From: Simonsiella muelleri ATCC 29453
Lineage (GTDB): Bacteria; Pseudomonadota; Gammaproteobacteria; Burkholderiales; Neisseriaceae
Length of the DNA: 64,000 bases
NCBI RefSeq assembly: GCF_002951835.1
Contig: NZ_CP019448.1
Location: 1,860,001 to 1,924,000, forward strand
Direction: 5' to 3'
Positions within the stretch are counted from its first letter, which is position 1. The number at the start of each line of letters is the position of its first letter. Of this stretch, positions 8,216 to 17,624 are shown in pieces. The position numbers and the translations under genes were made by a program. The notes beneath the pieces are model-generated. The model made no database searches. It worked only from the letters and a program-made list of their open reading frames with translations, and was not told where the DNA came from.

Positions 8216-9646
8216 ATGGCTGAACAACCGAATTCAAATAATTTGCCCAAAGAGCAAGTGATTCAATTGTATAAAAAAGCTGAGCGCATTCATCCGAAAA
8301 AAGCCACAGGCAAATATGCGAACTTACGTATTTTAATGATTCTTGTGACGCAATTATTTTTCTATGGGATGCCGTGGTTGATGTGGGATGACCGTCAGGC
8401 GGTGTGGTTTGATTTGGCGGGGCGGCATTTTTATATTTTTGGTTTGGTGTTGATGGCAAATGATTTATTGTTGTTGACTGGTTTACTGGTGATTTCGGCG
8501 TTTGGTTTGTTTTGGTGGACAACCATTGCTGGGCGTTTGTGGTGCGGTTACGCGTGTCCGCAGACGGTTTACACCGAAATCATGTTGTGGATTGACCACT
8601 TGGTTGAAGGCGACCGCAACAAACGCATGAAATTAGATAAAGAACCATGGAATGCGCGAAAAATTCGCATCAAATTGACCAAATATTTGCTGATTTTTGT
8701 TGTGGCGGCTTGGACAGGGATTACGTTTGCAGGTTGGTTTGTGCCGATTCGTGAGTTTGTGCCTGCCATTTTTCATGGCACGGCTGGGGCAGGTTCATTT
8801 GGAGTGGCAGCATTTTATGGTTTTGTAACGTGGTTATTTGGTCATATTATGCGTGGGCAAGTGTGTTTTTATATGTGTCCGTATGCGCGTTTCCAAAGTG
8901 CGATGTTTGACCACGATACATTGGTCATTTCGTATGATACCGAACGCGGTGAACCACGCGGTGCACGTAAAAAAAATGTTTCGCGCGAAGAAACACCGTT
9001 GGGAGATTGCATTAATTGTACGATGTGTGTGCAAGTTTGTCCGACTGGGATTGATATTCGTGATGGCTTGCAGTATCAATGTATTGGTTGCGCGGCGTGT
9101 ATTGATGCTTGTAATGAAGTAATGGATAAAATGAATTATCCACGCGGTTTGATTCGTTACACCACTGAAGCTGTGTTGAACAAAGAATATACCGACGCGC
9201 AAATCAAAAAACGCTTATTACGCCCGAAAGTGGTATGGTATGGTGGTTTGTTGATGTTGGCGTTGATTGGTTTGCTGACGTTTGGTTTCACGCGGGATAC
9301 GTTGAATGTGGACATCATGAAAGACCGTGCCGCAATGGCGCGTACCAATCAAGATGGTTTGCTGGAAAATACCTACCGTTTGCGTTTGACCAATGCCAGT
9401 GAAAAAACACAAATGGTTAAATTGGAAGTATCAGGATTTAAAGATATTCGCTTAACTGGGCAGCCTGAAAATGGCGTGCGTGTGAAAGGTGGCGGTAGTG
9501 AGATGGTTATTGTGCAAGTTGCCACGCAGCCTGAATACGCGCGTAAAGGCAGTCATCCGATTGTTTTTACTTTCCATTACGCGCCTGAAAACGAACCCAA
9601 TAGAGTTCGCGATTTGCGTGAAAAAGCCAGCTTTATTGGCGAATAA
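8216..9646 (+). CDS. ccoG: cytochrome c oxidase accessory protein CcoG
   Basis: A 476-residue membrane polyferredoxin. It has several N-terminal membrane helices with the WCGYACPQTVYTE motif, then a periplasm/cytoplasm alternation, two 4Fe-4S ferredoxin motifs (CINCTMCVQVCPTG and CIGCAACIDACNEV, about residues 266-305), another helix near 340 and a C-terminal Ig-like domain (IG_FixG_C). CcoG is a copper reductase needed to build the cbb3 oxidase. fixH follows; the structural ccoNOP genes are not in this window. Confidence 0.95.
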   Translation: MAEQPNSNNLPKEQVIQLYKKAERIHPKKATGKYANLRILMILVTQLFFYGMPWLMWDDRQAVWFDLAGRHFYIFGLVLMANDLLLLTGLLVISAFGLFWWTTIAGRLWCGYACPQTVYTEIMLWIDHLVEGDRNKRMKLDKEPWNARKIRIKLTKYLLIFVVAAWTGITFAGWFVPIREFVPAIFHGTAGAGSFGVAAFYGFVTWLFGHIMRGQVCFYMCPYARFQSAMFDHDTLVISYDTERGEPRGARKKNVSREETPLGDCINCTMCVQVCPTGIDIRDGLQYQCIGCAACIDACNEVMDKMNYPRGLIRYTTEAVLNKEYTDAQIKKRLLRPKVVWYGGLLMLALIGLLTFGFTRDTLNVDIMKDRAAMARTNQDGLLENTYRLRLTNASEKTQMVKLEVSGFKDIRLTGQPENGVRVKGGGSEMVIVQVATQPEYARKGSHPIVFTFHYAPENEPNRVRDLREKASFIGE

Positions 9647-9708
9647 TTTATTATTTTATTCACTTTTCAGGCTGCCTATTTTTCAGGCAGCCTGAAACAT
9701 TGGTTACA

Positions 9709-10281
9709 ATGGACATTCCCATGCAAGAAAATTTAAATTCATCAAAAAAATACGATGACAACGCCCCATTTTACCGCCAACCAATTTTTTGGATGTTAAT
9801 GAGTGGACCGATTATTGTGATTATTGCGGCGTTTGCCAGCTTTGGATTAGCAAAAAGCCATGCGCAAGATATGGTTACAGATGATTATTACAAAGATGGT
9901 AAGCATATTAATTTGCAATTGGATCGCGATCAACACGCGATTGACCGTGATATTTCCGCGCAAATCATGTTCAATCCCGAAAATACCGCCGCCAAAGTGT
10001 TCATTAATGGAAAATTTGAGCCCAAAGATGGGGTAAATTTGTTGTTGATGCACCCATCTCGTCAAACTGAAGACAGAAAAATTGTATTGCAAGCACTTGG
10101 TGAGCATGAGTTCAATGCCACATTTGATGCCTTGCCAAAAGCCGTGCATTGGTATGTACGGCTGGAAGATGGTAAAGGCGTGTGGCGCATTGAGCAAAAG
10201 TGGCTGCCCAGTCAAGGTAATGCTTTGATGATAAAAGCCAGTCTGCCGACAAACAGCAGTGCATTAGCTCCCACGCCTTAA
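9709..10281 (+). CDS. FixH family protein (cbb3 oxidase assembly)
   Basis: A protein of about 190 residues with one N-terminal membrane helix (FWMLMSGPIIVIIAAFASFG) followed by VTDDYYKDGKHIN, the signature of FixH/CcoH, and a periplasmic domain. FixH works with the CcoI copper pump in delivering copper to cbb3 oxidase. I place the start at the ATG at 9709; a TTG at 9700 and an ATG at 9721 are in frame and possible. An inverted DUS pair (about 9666-9697) separates it from ccoG. Confidence 0.83.
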   Translation: MDIPMQENLNSSKKYDDNAPFYRQPIFWMLMSGPIIVIIAAFASFGLAKSHAQDMVTDDYYKDGKHINLQLDRDQHAIDRDISAQIMFNPENTAAKVFINGKFEPKDGVNLLLMHPSRQTEDRKIVLQALGEHEFNATFDALPKAVHWYVRLEDGKGVWRIEQKWLPSQGNALMIKASLPTNSSALAPTP

Positions 10282-10333
10282 GCATTGTTTTTTGAATTGT
10301 TCACACATTATTTATCAAGCAAATTGCATAAAT

Positions 10334-10374
10334 TTGATTTAAATCAATATTTGTTTTTTTAAATAAACTATAAT
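10334..10374 (+). promoter_or_regulatory. FNR-type site and promoter (class II arrangement)
   Basis: TTGATTTAAATCAA at 10334-10347 is a perfect match to the FNR consensus TTGAT-N4-ATCAA. A TATAAT -10 box lies at 10369-10374. A start about 8 nt after it (near 10382) puts the FNR site at -41.5, the canonical activating position. No ORF follows for over 250 nt. Confidence 0.8.
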
Positions 10375-10381
10375 CGCAATC

Positions 10382-10472
10382 TATAAATTTTAAGCCGTAG
10401 CATGCTATGCGATTAAAGTTTCCTCTTGATGTGTGTGTGTTTGGGTGTGGATTTGTTCCACACCTTTTTTTT
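10382..10472 (+). ncRNA. candidate FNR-activated small RNA
   Basis: From the predicted start to the terminator is about 90 nt with no ORF. The middle carries a pyrimidine-rich UUUCCUCUU stretch (10420-10429) able to pair with Shine-Dalgarno sequences, and the 3' end is a strong hairpin followed by eight U. FNR-controlled, Hfq-dependent sRNAs are known in Neisseria (AniS) and enterics (FnrS); this looks like a functional counterpart. Direct identity with AniS is not shown here. No start or processing data are available; the boundaries are inferred. Confidence 0.6.
10444..10472 (+). terminator. strong intrinsic terminator
   Basis: GGTGTGGA (10444-10451) pairs with TCCACACC (10457-10464) around a short loop, followed by eight T. 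It ends the candidate sRNA and would also stop read-through from fixH. Confidence 0.88.
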
Positions 10473-10640
10473 ATCGTGAATTAGAATGGACATTGACAAC
10501 ACTGTACTAATTTGAATTTAAAGCACTATAATTAAAATTTGACATGATAAAGCTCAAAGGCTATTTTCAAGAAAATACAATTTATCATTAGCGCCTTTGC
10601 TATAATTCACACCAATTCCATTTTTCAAAATATTATTCTT

Positions 10641-12077
10641 ATGAAACTGTTCCAACGTATTTTTGCCACATTTTGCATGGTGATTATTTGTGCCATTTTT
10701 GTGGCGAGTTTTTCGTTTTGGGTGGTGCAAAACCAACTGGCGGAAAATCAATCCAAACATCAACGTGAGTTAGAAATTAATCTGTTACATGATGTGGTCA
10801 ATTCGCTGACTTCGGGCGGTGAATTGTCGGTACGCAATCGCTTGGAACAAAAAGACCCCATTACACAAAATATTTTTGTGATTGCAGGCGATGCCAAACA
10901 AGATATTCTCAATCGGCGAATTGATAATGAAGAAATTGAACATGCTTATGATTTTGCATTAAAAAACCCTAATTCAAAGCTAGCATCTATCCGTTATGAC
11001 CCATTTGGCGAAGAATATTTGTTTTTTATCCGCCATTTTGACCGCACCAAAATAGAACGTATGCCCAGCCCCTTGTTGATTCCAGGGTTGCCACTTGCGC
11101 CGATTTGGCATGAATTTATTATTTTAACTTCGTTGATTTTTATCGGTTTATTATTAGCATATTTGTTGGCCAGCAACATCACGCAGCCCATTCGCATTTT
11201 GGAAAATGGCATCAATCGTTTGGCGGCGGGCGAATTAGATGCGCGGGTGTCGCAACAATTGGACGATCGCAAAGATGAATTAGCCAATTTAGGCATTCAA
11301 TTTGACCGCATGGCAGAACAATTGCAAAAATTGGTAGAAAAAGAACGCCATTTGTTGCACCACGTTTCGCATGAAATGCGTTCGCCATTGGCACGAATTC
11401 AAGCGATTGTCGGCTTATTGCAGGCACGCCCCGATAAACAAACCGAATACATTTCGCGTTTGGAGTCCGAATTAACACGCATGGATAATTTAGTGGGTGA
11501 ATTGCTGACGTTGTCGCGTTTGGAAACAGCTAATATCCCCATGGAAAAAGAAAATTTACAAATTGTGCCATTCTTAAAACAAATTGTAGAAGACAGCCAA
11601 ACCGTTGCTGAAAAGAAAAAACACACCATTTCGTTAGAAGTAAAAAATATTGACAAAAATGCCCGACTGGAAGCCAACGAAAGCTATTTATATCGCGCTT
11701 TTGATAACGTGATTCGTAACGCCATGAATTACAGCCCCGAAGGCAGCACGATTAAAGTGAAAATGTACGAAGACCGCAAAAACTTGCACATTGAAATCGT
11801 GGATAACGGCAATGGCATCAAAGAAGAACAGTTGCCACACATTTTTACCGCATTTTATCGCGCCGACAGCAGCGCAAATACAACAGGAACAGGCTTGGGT
11901 TTGGCATTAACCAAACACATTATTGAACAACACAACGGCAAAATCATCGCGCAAAATATTCAACCCAATGGATTGAAAATGCACTTTATTTTGCCACACA
12001 CCACCAAACCCGAAAAACCAGCACGCCCCAAAACCAAAAACCCAAAATTAGACAATACACCAAACAAAAAATCTTAG
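10641..12077 (+). CDS. misS: sensor histidine kinase MisS (CpxA-like)
   Basis: A 478-residue inner-membrane kinase with helices at about 9-29 and 158-178 around a periplasmic sensor, a HAMP linker (about 180-232), the phosphorylated H244 in HVSHEMRSPLARI, and ATPase boxes N (FDNVIRNAMNYS), G1 (DNGNGI) and G2 (GTGLGLAL). The start MKLFQRIFATFCMVI is that of neisserial MisS (NGO/NMB CpxA type), which senses envelope stress. The usual partner misR is not adjacent but lies 2.7 kb away on the other strand. A TTGACA/TATTTT pair with 17-nt spacing (10539-10567) is a possible promoter. Confidence 0.88.
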   Translation: MKLFQRIFATFCMVIICAIFVASFSFWVVQNQLAENQSKHQRELEINLLHDVVNSLTSGGELSVRNRLEQKDPITQNIFVIAGDAKQDILNRRIDNEEIEHAYDFALKNPNSKLASIRYDPFGEEYLFFIRHFDRTKIERMPSPLLIPGLPLAPIWHEFIILTSLIFIGLLLAYLLASNITQPIRILENGINRLAAGELDARVSQQLDDRKDELANLGIQFDRMAEQLQKLVEKERHLLHHVSHEMRSPLARIQAIVGLLQARPDKQTEYISRLESELTRMDNLVGELLTLSRLETANIPMEKENLQIVPFLKQIVEDSQTVAEKKKHTISLEVKNIDKNARLEANESYLYRAFDNVIRNAMNYSPEGSTIKVKMYEDRKNLHIEIVDNGNGIKEEQLPHIFTAFYRADSSANTTGTGLGLALTKHIIEQHNGKIIAQNIQPNGLKMHFILPHTTKPEKPARPKTKNPKLDNTPNKKS

Positions 12078-12095
12078 AGCATATGTTCGTCAATA

Positions 12096-12142
12096 TTCAG
12101 GCTGCCTGAAAATCATTTGCAGGCAGCCTGAAAGATTTTTTT
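12096..12142 (+). terminator. inverted DUS pair with T-run after misS
   Basis: TTCAGGCTGCCTG (12096-12108) pairs with CAGGCAGCCTGAA (12120-12132), followed by a run of T. It forms a terminator for misS just before dnaX, built from two DUS copies. Confidence 0.72.
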
Positions 12143-12182
12143 GTTAAAATACCCCCATCATTTTTTAAATAGAAATGTGAAT

Positions 12183-14147
12183 ATGACTGCTTATCAAGTT
12201 CTTGCGCGTAAATGGCGACCCAAAACATTTGCCGATTTAGTCGGACAACAACACGTTGTTAAAGCATTACAAAATGCGTTAGATAAAGGGCGTTTGCATC
12301 ATGCGTATTTATTGACGGGAACACGTGGCGTTGGCAAAACCACCATCGCCCGCATTCTCGCCAAAAGTCTCAATTGCGAAAACGCACAACACGGCGAACC
12401 TTGTGGCGTGTGTCAATCGTGCCGCGATATTGATGCTGGACGATTTGTGGATTTACTGGAAATTGACGCCGCGTCCAACACGGGCATTGATAATATTCGT
12501 GAAGTACTGGAAAACGCTCAATACGCGCCAACAGTCGGAAAATACAAGGTTTATATTATTGACGAAGTGCATATGCTGTCCAAATCCGCGTTCAATGCCA
12601 TGCTCAAAACACTGGAAGAACCACCCGAACACGTCAAATTTATTCTCGCCACCACCGACCCACATAAAGTACCCATTACGGTATTAAGTCGTTGTTTGCA
12701 ATTTGTTTTGCGCAATTTGACACCACAGCAAGTTACCGCGCATCTCACTCACGTCCTGAAAACCGAACAGATTGTGTATGAACCCAATGCATTGGCGTTA
12801 TTGGGATATGCGGCGCAAGGTTCTATGCGCGATGCGTTGAGTTTGCTTGACCAAGCGATTGCGATGGGTTCAGGCAGCGTGCAAGAGCGTGACGTGCGAG
12901 AGATGATTGGCGCAGTAGATAAACGCTATCTTTATGAATTATTAACTTTTTTAATGGAACAAGATGGCGAAAATCTCATCAAAAAAGCGCAAGAAATGGC
13001 AAGTAATGCAATCGGATTTGATGGTGTATTGAATGATTTGGCAATGTTGTTGCAACGTTTAGCGTTAATTAAAACCGTGCCAACCGCCATCTCCACCGAT
13101 GACCCAGAATACGAATATTTGTTGCAATTGGCGAATTATTTTAGTGATGAACAAATTCAGTTGTATTATCAATGTGCGATTCACGGAAAACAAGATTTGT
13201 CGCTTGCACCAGATGAATACGCGGGTTTTGTGATGACGTTGTTGCGAATGTTGGCATTTGCACCGTTTACCGCCAAAAATACGCCCATCAACAGCAAAAT
13301 TGAAGGCACACAACTGCATTCTCATGAAGAAAATTCATTTGTAACAAAGCCCACGCTGCCTGAAAAATACGAAAAATCAACGGCCGAATTTTCAGGCAGC
13401 CTGAAAACCCACACGCCAACCATCAGAGAATTTCAACCCCAAGAGTTACCGCCACCTCATCCTGCCGAAATAAAACGCGAATTCATTAAACCCACTGATT
13501 CTCATCAAGAAAAAATCGTTGATGATGCAGATACGCCACCTTGGAGCGATGATGTTTTCAGCCAGCCTAAAACGAAATTGCCACCACAATTGAGCCCTCT
13601 TGAAGAAATAAATCATGTTAAATATCATGATGATATTCCGTTTGAGCAGCTATCTACTACGCCGCCCACAAATGAATTAAATGAATTAACCGAAATCAAT
13701 ACCCAATCAAACGAACCACCACAACCGCCTCATCATGCACCCATGCCCGAATTAAAGCGTGAAAATTGGTTGGAAATTGTGGCGAGAATCGGACATCAAG
13801 TGGCGGCAGCACAAATGATTTTGCATCATTTGGCTTGGGTGAATTATGCTGATGGCGTACTGGAACTGGCTTTGATGCAAGATAAAACGCGTGGCACAGT
13901 CAAAAAAGAATATTTTGACCGCATCGCGTCGACCTTGTCAGCGAATTACAACACGCCCATCAAGGTGCAAACACAAAATTGGCAAGATGGCATGAACTGG
14001 GAAACACCAGCCATGTACCGCGACCGCATCGCCCAAGACAAACATGAACGCGCCAAACAAGCTTTATTAAATGATGCTGTGGTGCAACAATTAATGTCGG
14101 CATTAGATGCGCAATTGATAGAAAAAGAGATTGAATTAAAAGAGTAA
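12183..14147 (+). CDS. dnaX: DNA polymerase III subunit tau/gamma
   Basis: I start at the ATG at 12183 (MTAYQVLARKWRPKTF), the conserved N-terminus, giving 654 residues. The AAA+ clamp-loader core shows Walker A GTRGVGKTT, the zinc module with cysteines in CENAQHGEPCGVCQSC, Walker B YIIDEVHML and the sensor motif TTDPHK. The region from about residue 380 to 520 is a Pro/Glu-rich linker, and the C-terminus (about 530-640) resembles the tau domain that contacts polymerase. A DUS is written into the linker in frame (FSGSLK at 13390-13404). I see no slippery heptamer for a gamma frameshift. Confidence 0.94.
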   Translation: MTAYQVLARKWRPKTFADLVGQQHVVKALQNALDKGRLHHAYLLTGTRGVGKTTIARILAKSLNCENAQHGEPCGVCQSCRDIDAGRFVDLLEIDAASNTGIDNIREVLENAQYAPTVGKYKVYIIDEVHMLSKSAFNAMLKTLEEPPEHVKFILATTDPHKVPITVLSRCLQFVLRNLTPQQVTAHLTHVLKTEQIVYEPNALALLGYAAQGSMRDALSLLDQAIAMGSGSVQERDVREMIGAVDKRYLYELLTFLMEQDGENLIKKAQEMASNAIGFDGVLNDLAMLLQRLALIKTVPTAISTDDPEYEYLLQLANYFSDEQIQLYYQCAIHGKQDLSLAPDEYAGFVMTLLRMLAFAPFTAKNTPINSKIEGTQLHSHEENSFVTKPTLPEKYEKSTAEFSGSLKTHTPTIREFQPQELPPPHPAEIKREFIKPTDSHQEKIVDDADTPPWSDDVFSQPKTKLPPQLSPLEEINHVKYHDDIPFEQLSTTPPTNELNELTEINTQSNEPPQPPHHAPMPELKRENWLEIVARIGHQVAAAQMILHHLAWVNYADGVLELALMQDKTRGTVKKEYFDRIASTLSANYNTPIKVQTQNWQDGMNWETPAMYRDRIAQDKHERAKQALLNDAVVQQLMSALDAQLIEKEIELKE

Positions 14148-14192
14148 AAAAATTTTTCAGGCTGCCTGAATAATCAAGGTAGCCTGAATATT

Positions 14193-14432
14193 TTAGGACA
14201 ACAAACCGTGTTGAATTAATTTCTTGCGTAATGTATTGCGATTTAAACCCAACATAAGTGCTGCTTTACATTGATTGCCATCGCATTCTTGCATAATGCG
14301 TTGTAAAAGTGGTTTTTCTACTTGAAACAACACCATATCATATACACCGCAAGCGGTTTGACCGTCTAAATCTTGAAAATATTGATTCAGATTTTGTGTG
14401 ATGCATTCGGCAATATCAGGAACAGTTTGCAT
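14193..14432 (-). CDS. fis: Fis family DNA-binding protein
   Basis: The start is placed at the ATG at 14432 (MQTVPDIAECITQNL); the longer in-frame reading runs through a DUS and is not credible. The 79-residue protein ends in a helix-turn-helix (CKAALMLGLNRNTLRKKL), the Fis/NtrC C-terminal domain. Fis bends and organises the nucleoid and regulates many promoters. In many betaproteobacteria fis sits directly downstream of dusB; here four genes' worth of sequence separates them. It converges on dnaX across an imperfect inverted DUS pair. Confidence 0.86.
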   Translation of the reverse strand: MQTVPDIAECITQNLNQYFQDLDGQTACGVYDMVLFQVEKPLLQRIMQECDGNQCKAALMLGLNRNTLRKKLIQHGLLS

Positions 14433-14795
14433 GATAATAATAAATAAAATAACTTGGACACGTATTTTAGCTTTTTTCAGGCAACCTGAAAAGGACTCAC
14501 GCCCCACAAACTCAATTAACCAATTACGGTGTGGTTAATTAAAATACTACTTGCCCGCTCCCTTATGCACTGGATGTACACAGCGGTCGCCTTATCCTAT
14601 TTTTATTTTAAAAAACCAAAAAAACAGCTAGTTACAAAAATATGTAAATAGCTGTTGATAATCAATATCCGTCTTTTGTCGCCATCACAAGCTTCCCTGT
14701 ATTCGTAAAAATTTTCAATAAAATCAAGTTATCAATCTTATGAACACAGGTTCTAAGTTTTTTCAAAGGTTACAGGCTACTAATTAATGAATAGA
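14433..14795. other. intergenic stretch with DUS and a repeat end
   Basis: No gene is visible between fis and misR. It contains a DUS variant at about 14476-14491 and, at 14724-14755, a partial copy of the interspersed repeat family (AAGTTATCAATCTTATGAAC followed by the ACAGGTTCTA end), whose internal part matches the copy at 18803-18872 in inverted orientation. Confidence 0.6.
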
Positions 14796-15482
14796 TTAAT
14801 TTTTCACAAATAAATAACCCAAACCACGCACCGTTTGAATTAACGATGGATCGCCCAGTTTGTGGCGAATGCTGGAAATATGCACATCAATGCTGCGGTC
14901 AAATTTGGCTAATTTGCGGTCAAGTGCTTCTAATGACAAGGTTTCTTTGCTGACTACTTGTCCAGCGTGGCGCATCAAGGCTTCCAATAAATTAAATTCG
15001 GTGCTGGTCAATTCCAACGGTGTATCGCCGATAGACGCTTGGCGTTTGGCGGGATACAACGTTACATTGCTCACTGACAAGCTGTTGGCAGCATTGTTGC
15101 TATCGCCGTTGTTGTGTTGGGCGCGGCGCAAAATAGCATTGATACGCGCCAATAATTCACGTGGTTGGCAAGGTTTGGGGACGTAGTCATCTGCGCCCAT
15201 TTCCAAGCCAATGATGCGGTCAATGTCATCGCCTTTGGCAGTTAGCATAATGATGGGGATTTTGCTTTGGGCGCGGACAGTTTTCAGCACGTCCAAACCA
15301 CCCATTTTCGGCATCATCGAATCCAAAATCACCACATCATATGAATTGCCACTGTGCAAAATTTCTTTTACACCGCTTTCGCCATCGGGCATACGGTTCA
15401 CTTCTAGCCCTTCAGCGGTTAAATATTCGGCAAGCAATTCGGTTAAGGTATCGTCATCATCTACAAGTAATACGCGACTCAT
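14796..15482 (-). CDS. misR: response regulator MisR (CpxR-like)
   Basis: A 228-residue OmpR/PhoB-type regulator. The receiver domain has the acidic pocket DDDD at 8-11, the phosphorylated D54 in VVILDSMMPK and the KP lysine in YVPKPCQPREL; a winged-helix domain with RSIDVHISSIRHKLG and VRGLGYLF follows. The LLVDDDDTLTELLAEYLTAEG start is that of neisserial MisR. Its kinase is very likely MisS at 10641-12077; in Neisseria the two form one operon, whereas here dnaX and fis lie between them and the strands are opposite. Confidence 0.88.
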   Translation of the reverse strand: MSRVLLVDDDDTLTELLAEYLTAEGLEVNRMPDGESGVKEILHSGNSYDVVILDSMMPKMGGLDVLKTVRAQSKIPIIMLTAKGDDIDRIIGLEMGADDYVPKPCQPRELLARINAILRRAQHNNGDSNNAANSLSVSNVTLYPAKRQASIGDTPLELTSTEFNLLEALMRHAGQVVSKETLSLEALDRKLAKFDRSIDVHISSIRHKLGDPSLIQTVRGLGYLFVKN

Positions 15483-15649
15483 ATTCTTTCCTTTATATTA
15501 AATTTATTTTTAAGGCAGCCTGAAAAATTTGTTAAATCAAATTACTGGGCTATCTTAACAGTTCTGTCTTTACATTTGTAGTGGGTAATGGGCTGTTTTT
15601 GCGCGTTTTTGCACTTGCGAATTTGTCTTTACAATTTAATTATTTGAAT

Positions 15650-17542
15650 CTAATTGATTATTTTGTTTTTTTTAATCTTCGGTTCACTGGGTAAGGCTTC
15701 GGCACAAATGGGGGCTTTTTTCGGGTCGGCGTGGCGATAAGCTTCGCATTCTTCGGTAAATTGTTGACGCAAACCCGTGTAATACGGCGACAACATGATT
15801 TCATTACCATAAACGTGCATTTGGTGCGGATAATAACGGTAGGTTTGGTGTAACCAGTGTTTGGCTTCTGCTACTTTGCCTTGTCTGTACAGGATTAAGC
15901 CGTTTTTGTAGGCGTGGGCATAGGGACGAAAACCAATGGATTTTTGCGCCAAATTTGCCCACTGCGGCAATGTTTCGCTATTGATTTGGGTGTAATTAAT
16001 TAACGTGATGTCAGCGTAATGCGCGAGCATCGGTTCGGTGCGGCTGGTGTGCAATAATTGCATGATTTCTTGTGTGCGTTCAGAAGTGGTGTTGTTTTTC
16101 TTATTGGCGGCGACTAATTCATTGTATGCAAAACCCAAACGCGTTATCCCAAAAATCATCGCCAACGCCAGCAAAGCCACGCTTATTGCCCATTTATTAT
16201 TGGATAAACGGTTTTTCAGGCTGCCTGAAACAAATTCGGACACATTGGGTAAACCCGTTGTCATCAACATCGGAAACAACGCAAATACCGTCAAAAAATA
16301 AATATACCAAAGCGGATATTCCAAAAAACTATGTGTTAGCGACACCGTCATCAATGCCAATAACAACAAATTCGGTGCGTTACGCATTTTCAGGCAGCCT
16401 GAAATCACCCATGCCAATCCACCCAATATCAACAAAGTTCCCACCAAACCCATCTCCGCCAACAGATTCAAAAATGAATTGTGGCTGTGTGTGAACAATA
16501 CATTTGGGTCGTATAAACGAAAGGCTTTAGGATAAATATGCTCGTCCAACAAAAAACTTTGCACAGGATAACTGCCCCAACCGTAGCCCCACACAGGTGC
16601 GGTTTGGAATACCGCCCATGCTTTTTTCCATTCGTAACTGCGTCCACTGCCTTCGTGTGAATGTTCACCTAGTCGGGCTATGCCGTTGTCCAAATGCGTG
16701 GGGGCATCGCTGAATATTTGCAAAATCGGTTCAAGCGCAAATTGGAACACAATCACGCCAGCCGCCGCCAACACCAAACCCATTACCACCCGATTCGCTG
16801 ATTTTCCCGCCAACACGCGCCAAATTGGCAACAAAATCGCCATCGCCAAAACATACGCAATCAAAGCGCGAGACGTGATAATCCCCGTTGTTGCTGTCAA
16901 ATACACAATAATTGGCACAAATAACCACACCGCCATGCGTTTCACGCCCCACAAATAGCCAGCCGACAAAATCCCCCACATCATAAAATGCCCAAGATGG
17001 TTGTATTGTCCGAGTTGACCTTCCACTATATTCGGACGATACATCAGGTAGCCTGAAAACGCCGCCGCTTTGCCCGAATATTGCAGCCACGCCACCACAC
17101 CTTGCAAACACGCACCCAGTACCAATACCCACGCCAATATCGATACCACGCGTTCTTGTCCCACACGCAACACCCAACCCCGACACGCCCACCCCACTAG
17201 GGCATACACCACAAACGTCCATGCCACCATATCACTCAAGCCGATATATGGTAACTTCATGATACGTGCTTGCATCGCCCAAAAAATCGCCAGCACAATG
17301 AAATAAATGCTGGCAGGCGGACAATTTTGTTTCAGGCTGCCTGAAAACCCAGACGCGTTGCCCCAAAACATCACCACACTCATCAACACAAAAATCAATG
17401 CAAATAACAGCGAACCAGCTTCCAAATAAAAGCTACTGAGCATACCTACGCGCCAAATGGAAAAAAATGGGATTAAAATCAACGCAAACCCCACCCAAAG
17501 TGGCAACACATTCCACGAAAACAAACGATTATTCACAATCAA
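15650..17542 (-). CDS. pglL: PglL-type protein O-oligosaccharyltransferase
   Basis: A 630-residue integral membrane protein with about 11-12 hydrophobic helices, a large periplasmic loop carrying the Wzy_C/WaaL-type block FTHSHNSFLNLLAEMGLVG near residue 350, and a soluble C-terminal region (PglL C-terminal domain). PglL moves lipid-linked glycans onto serines of pilin and other periplasmic proteins. The wording of the central loop fits neisserial PglL better than O-antigen ligase. Three DUS copies are read in frame as SGSLK or SGCLK (around 17335, 16390, 16215), placed at loop or helix ends. Confidence 0.87.
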   Translation of the reverse strand: MIVNNRLFSWNVLPLWVGFALILIPFFSIWRVGMLSSFYLEAGSLLFALIFVLMSVVMFWGNASGFSGSLKQNCPPASIYFIVLAIFWAMQARIMKLPYIGLSDMVAWTFVVYALVGWACRGWVLRVGQERVVSILAWVLVLGACLQGVVAWLQYSGKAAAFSGYLMYRPNIVEGQLGQYNHLGHFMMWGILSAGYLWGVKRMAVWLFVPIIVYLTATTGIITSRALIAYVLAMAILLPIWRVLAGKSANRVVMGLVLAAAGVIVFQFALEPILQIFSDAPTHLDNGIARLGEHSHEGSGRSYEWKKAWAVFQTAPVWGYGWGSYPVQSFLLDEHIYPKAFRLYDPNVLFTHSHNSFLNLLAEMGLVGTLLILGGLAWVISGCLKMRNAPNLLLLALMTVSLTHSFLEYPLWYIYFLTVFALFPMLMTTGLPNVSEFVSGSLKNRLSNNKWAISVALLALAMIFGITRLGFAYNELVAANKKNNTTSERTQEIMQLLHTSRTEPMLAHYADITLINYTQINSETLPQWANLAQKSIGFRPYAHAYKNGLILYRQGKVAEAKHWLHQTYRYYPHQMHVYGNEIMLSPYYTGLRQQFTEECEAYRHADPKKAPICAEALPSEPKIKKNKIIN

Positions 17543-17581
17543 ATCACTTTAAAAATAAAATTAATCCAATTATTAGAAATT

Positions 17582-17620
17582 TTTTTCAGGCTGCCTGAAA
17601 AAGATGGGCAGCCTGAAAAA
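17582..17620 (-). terminator. inverted DUS pair between reductase and pglL
   Basis: TTTTTCAGGCTGCC (17582-17595) pairs with GGCAGCCTGAAAAA (17607-17620). It lies directly after the reductase gene on the minus strand and before the pglL start, so it should separate the two transcripts. Confidence 0.7.
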
Positions 17621-17624
17621 ATCT

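Noticed and set aside
12183..14147. Frameshift site in dnaX for a gamma product
   Set aside because: No A6G-type slippery heptamer with a nearby stop in the -1 frame was found; the A-run lies after the stop codon.
16731..17222. Open frame of 163 residues opposite/within pglL in another frame
   Set aside because: Gly/Cys-rich composition typical of a shadow frame; pglL is a clear gene in the other frame.
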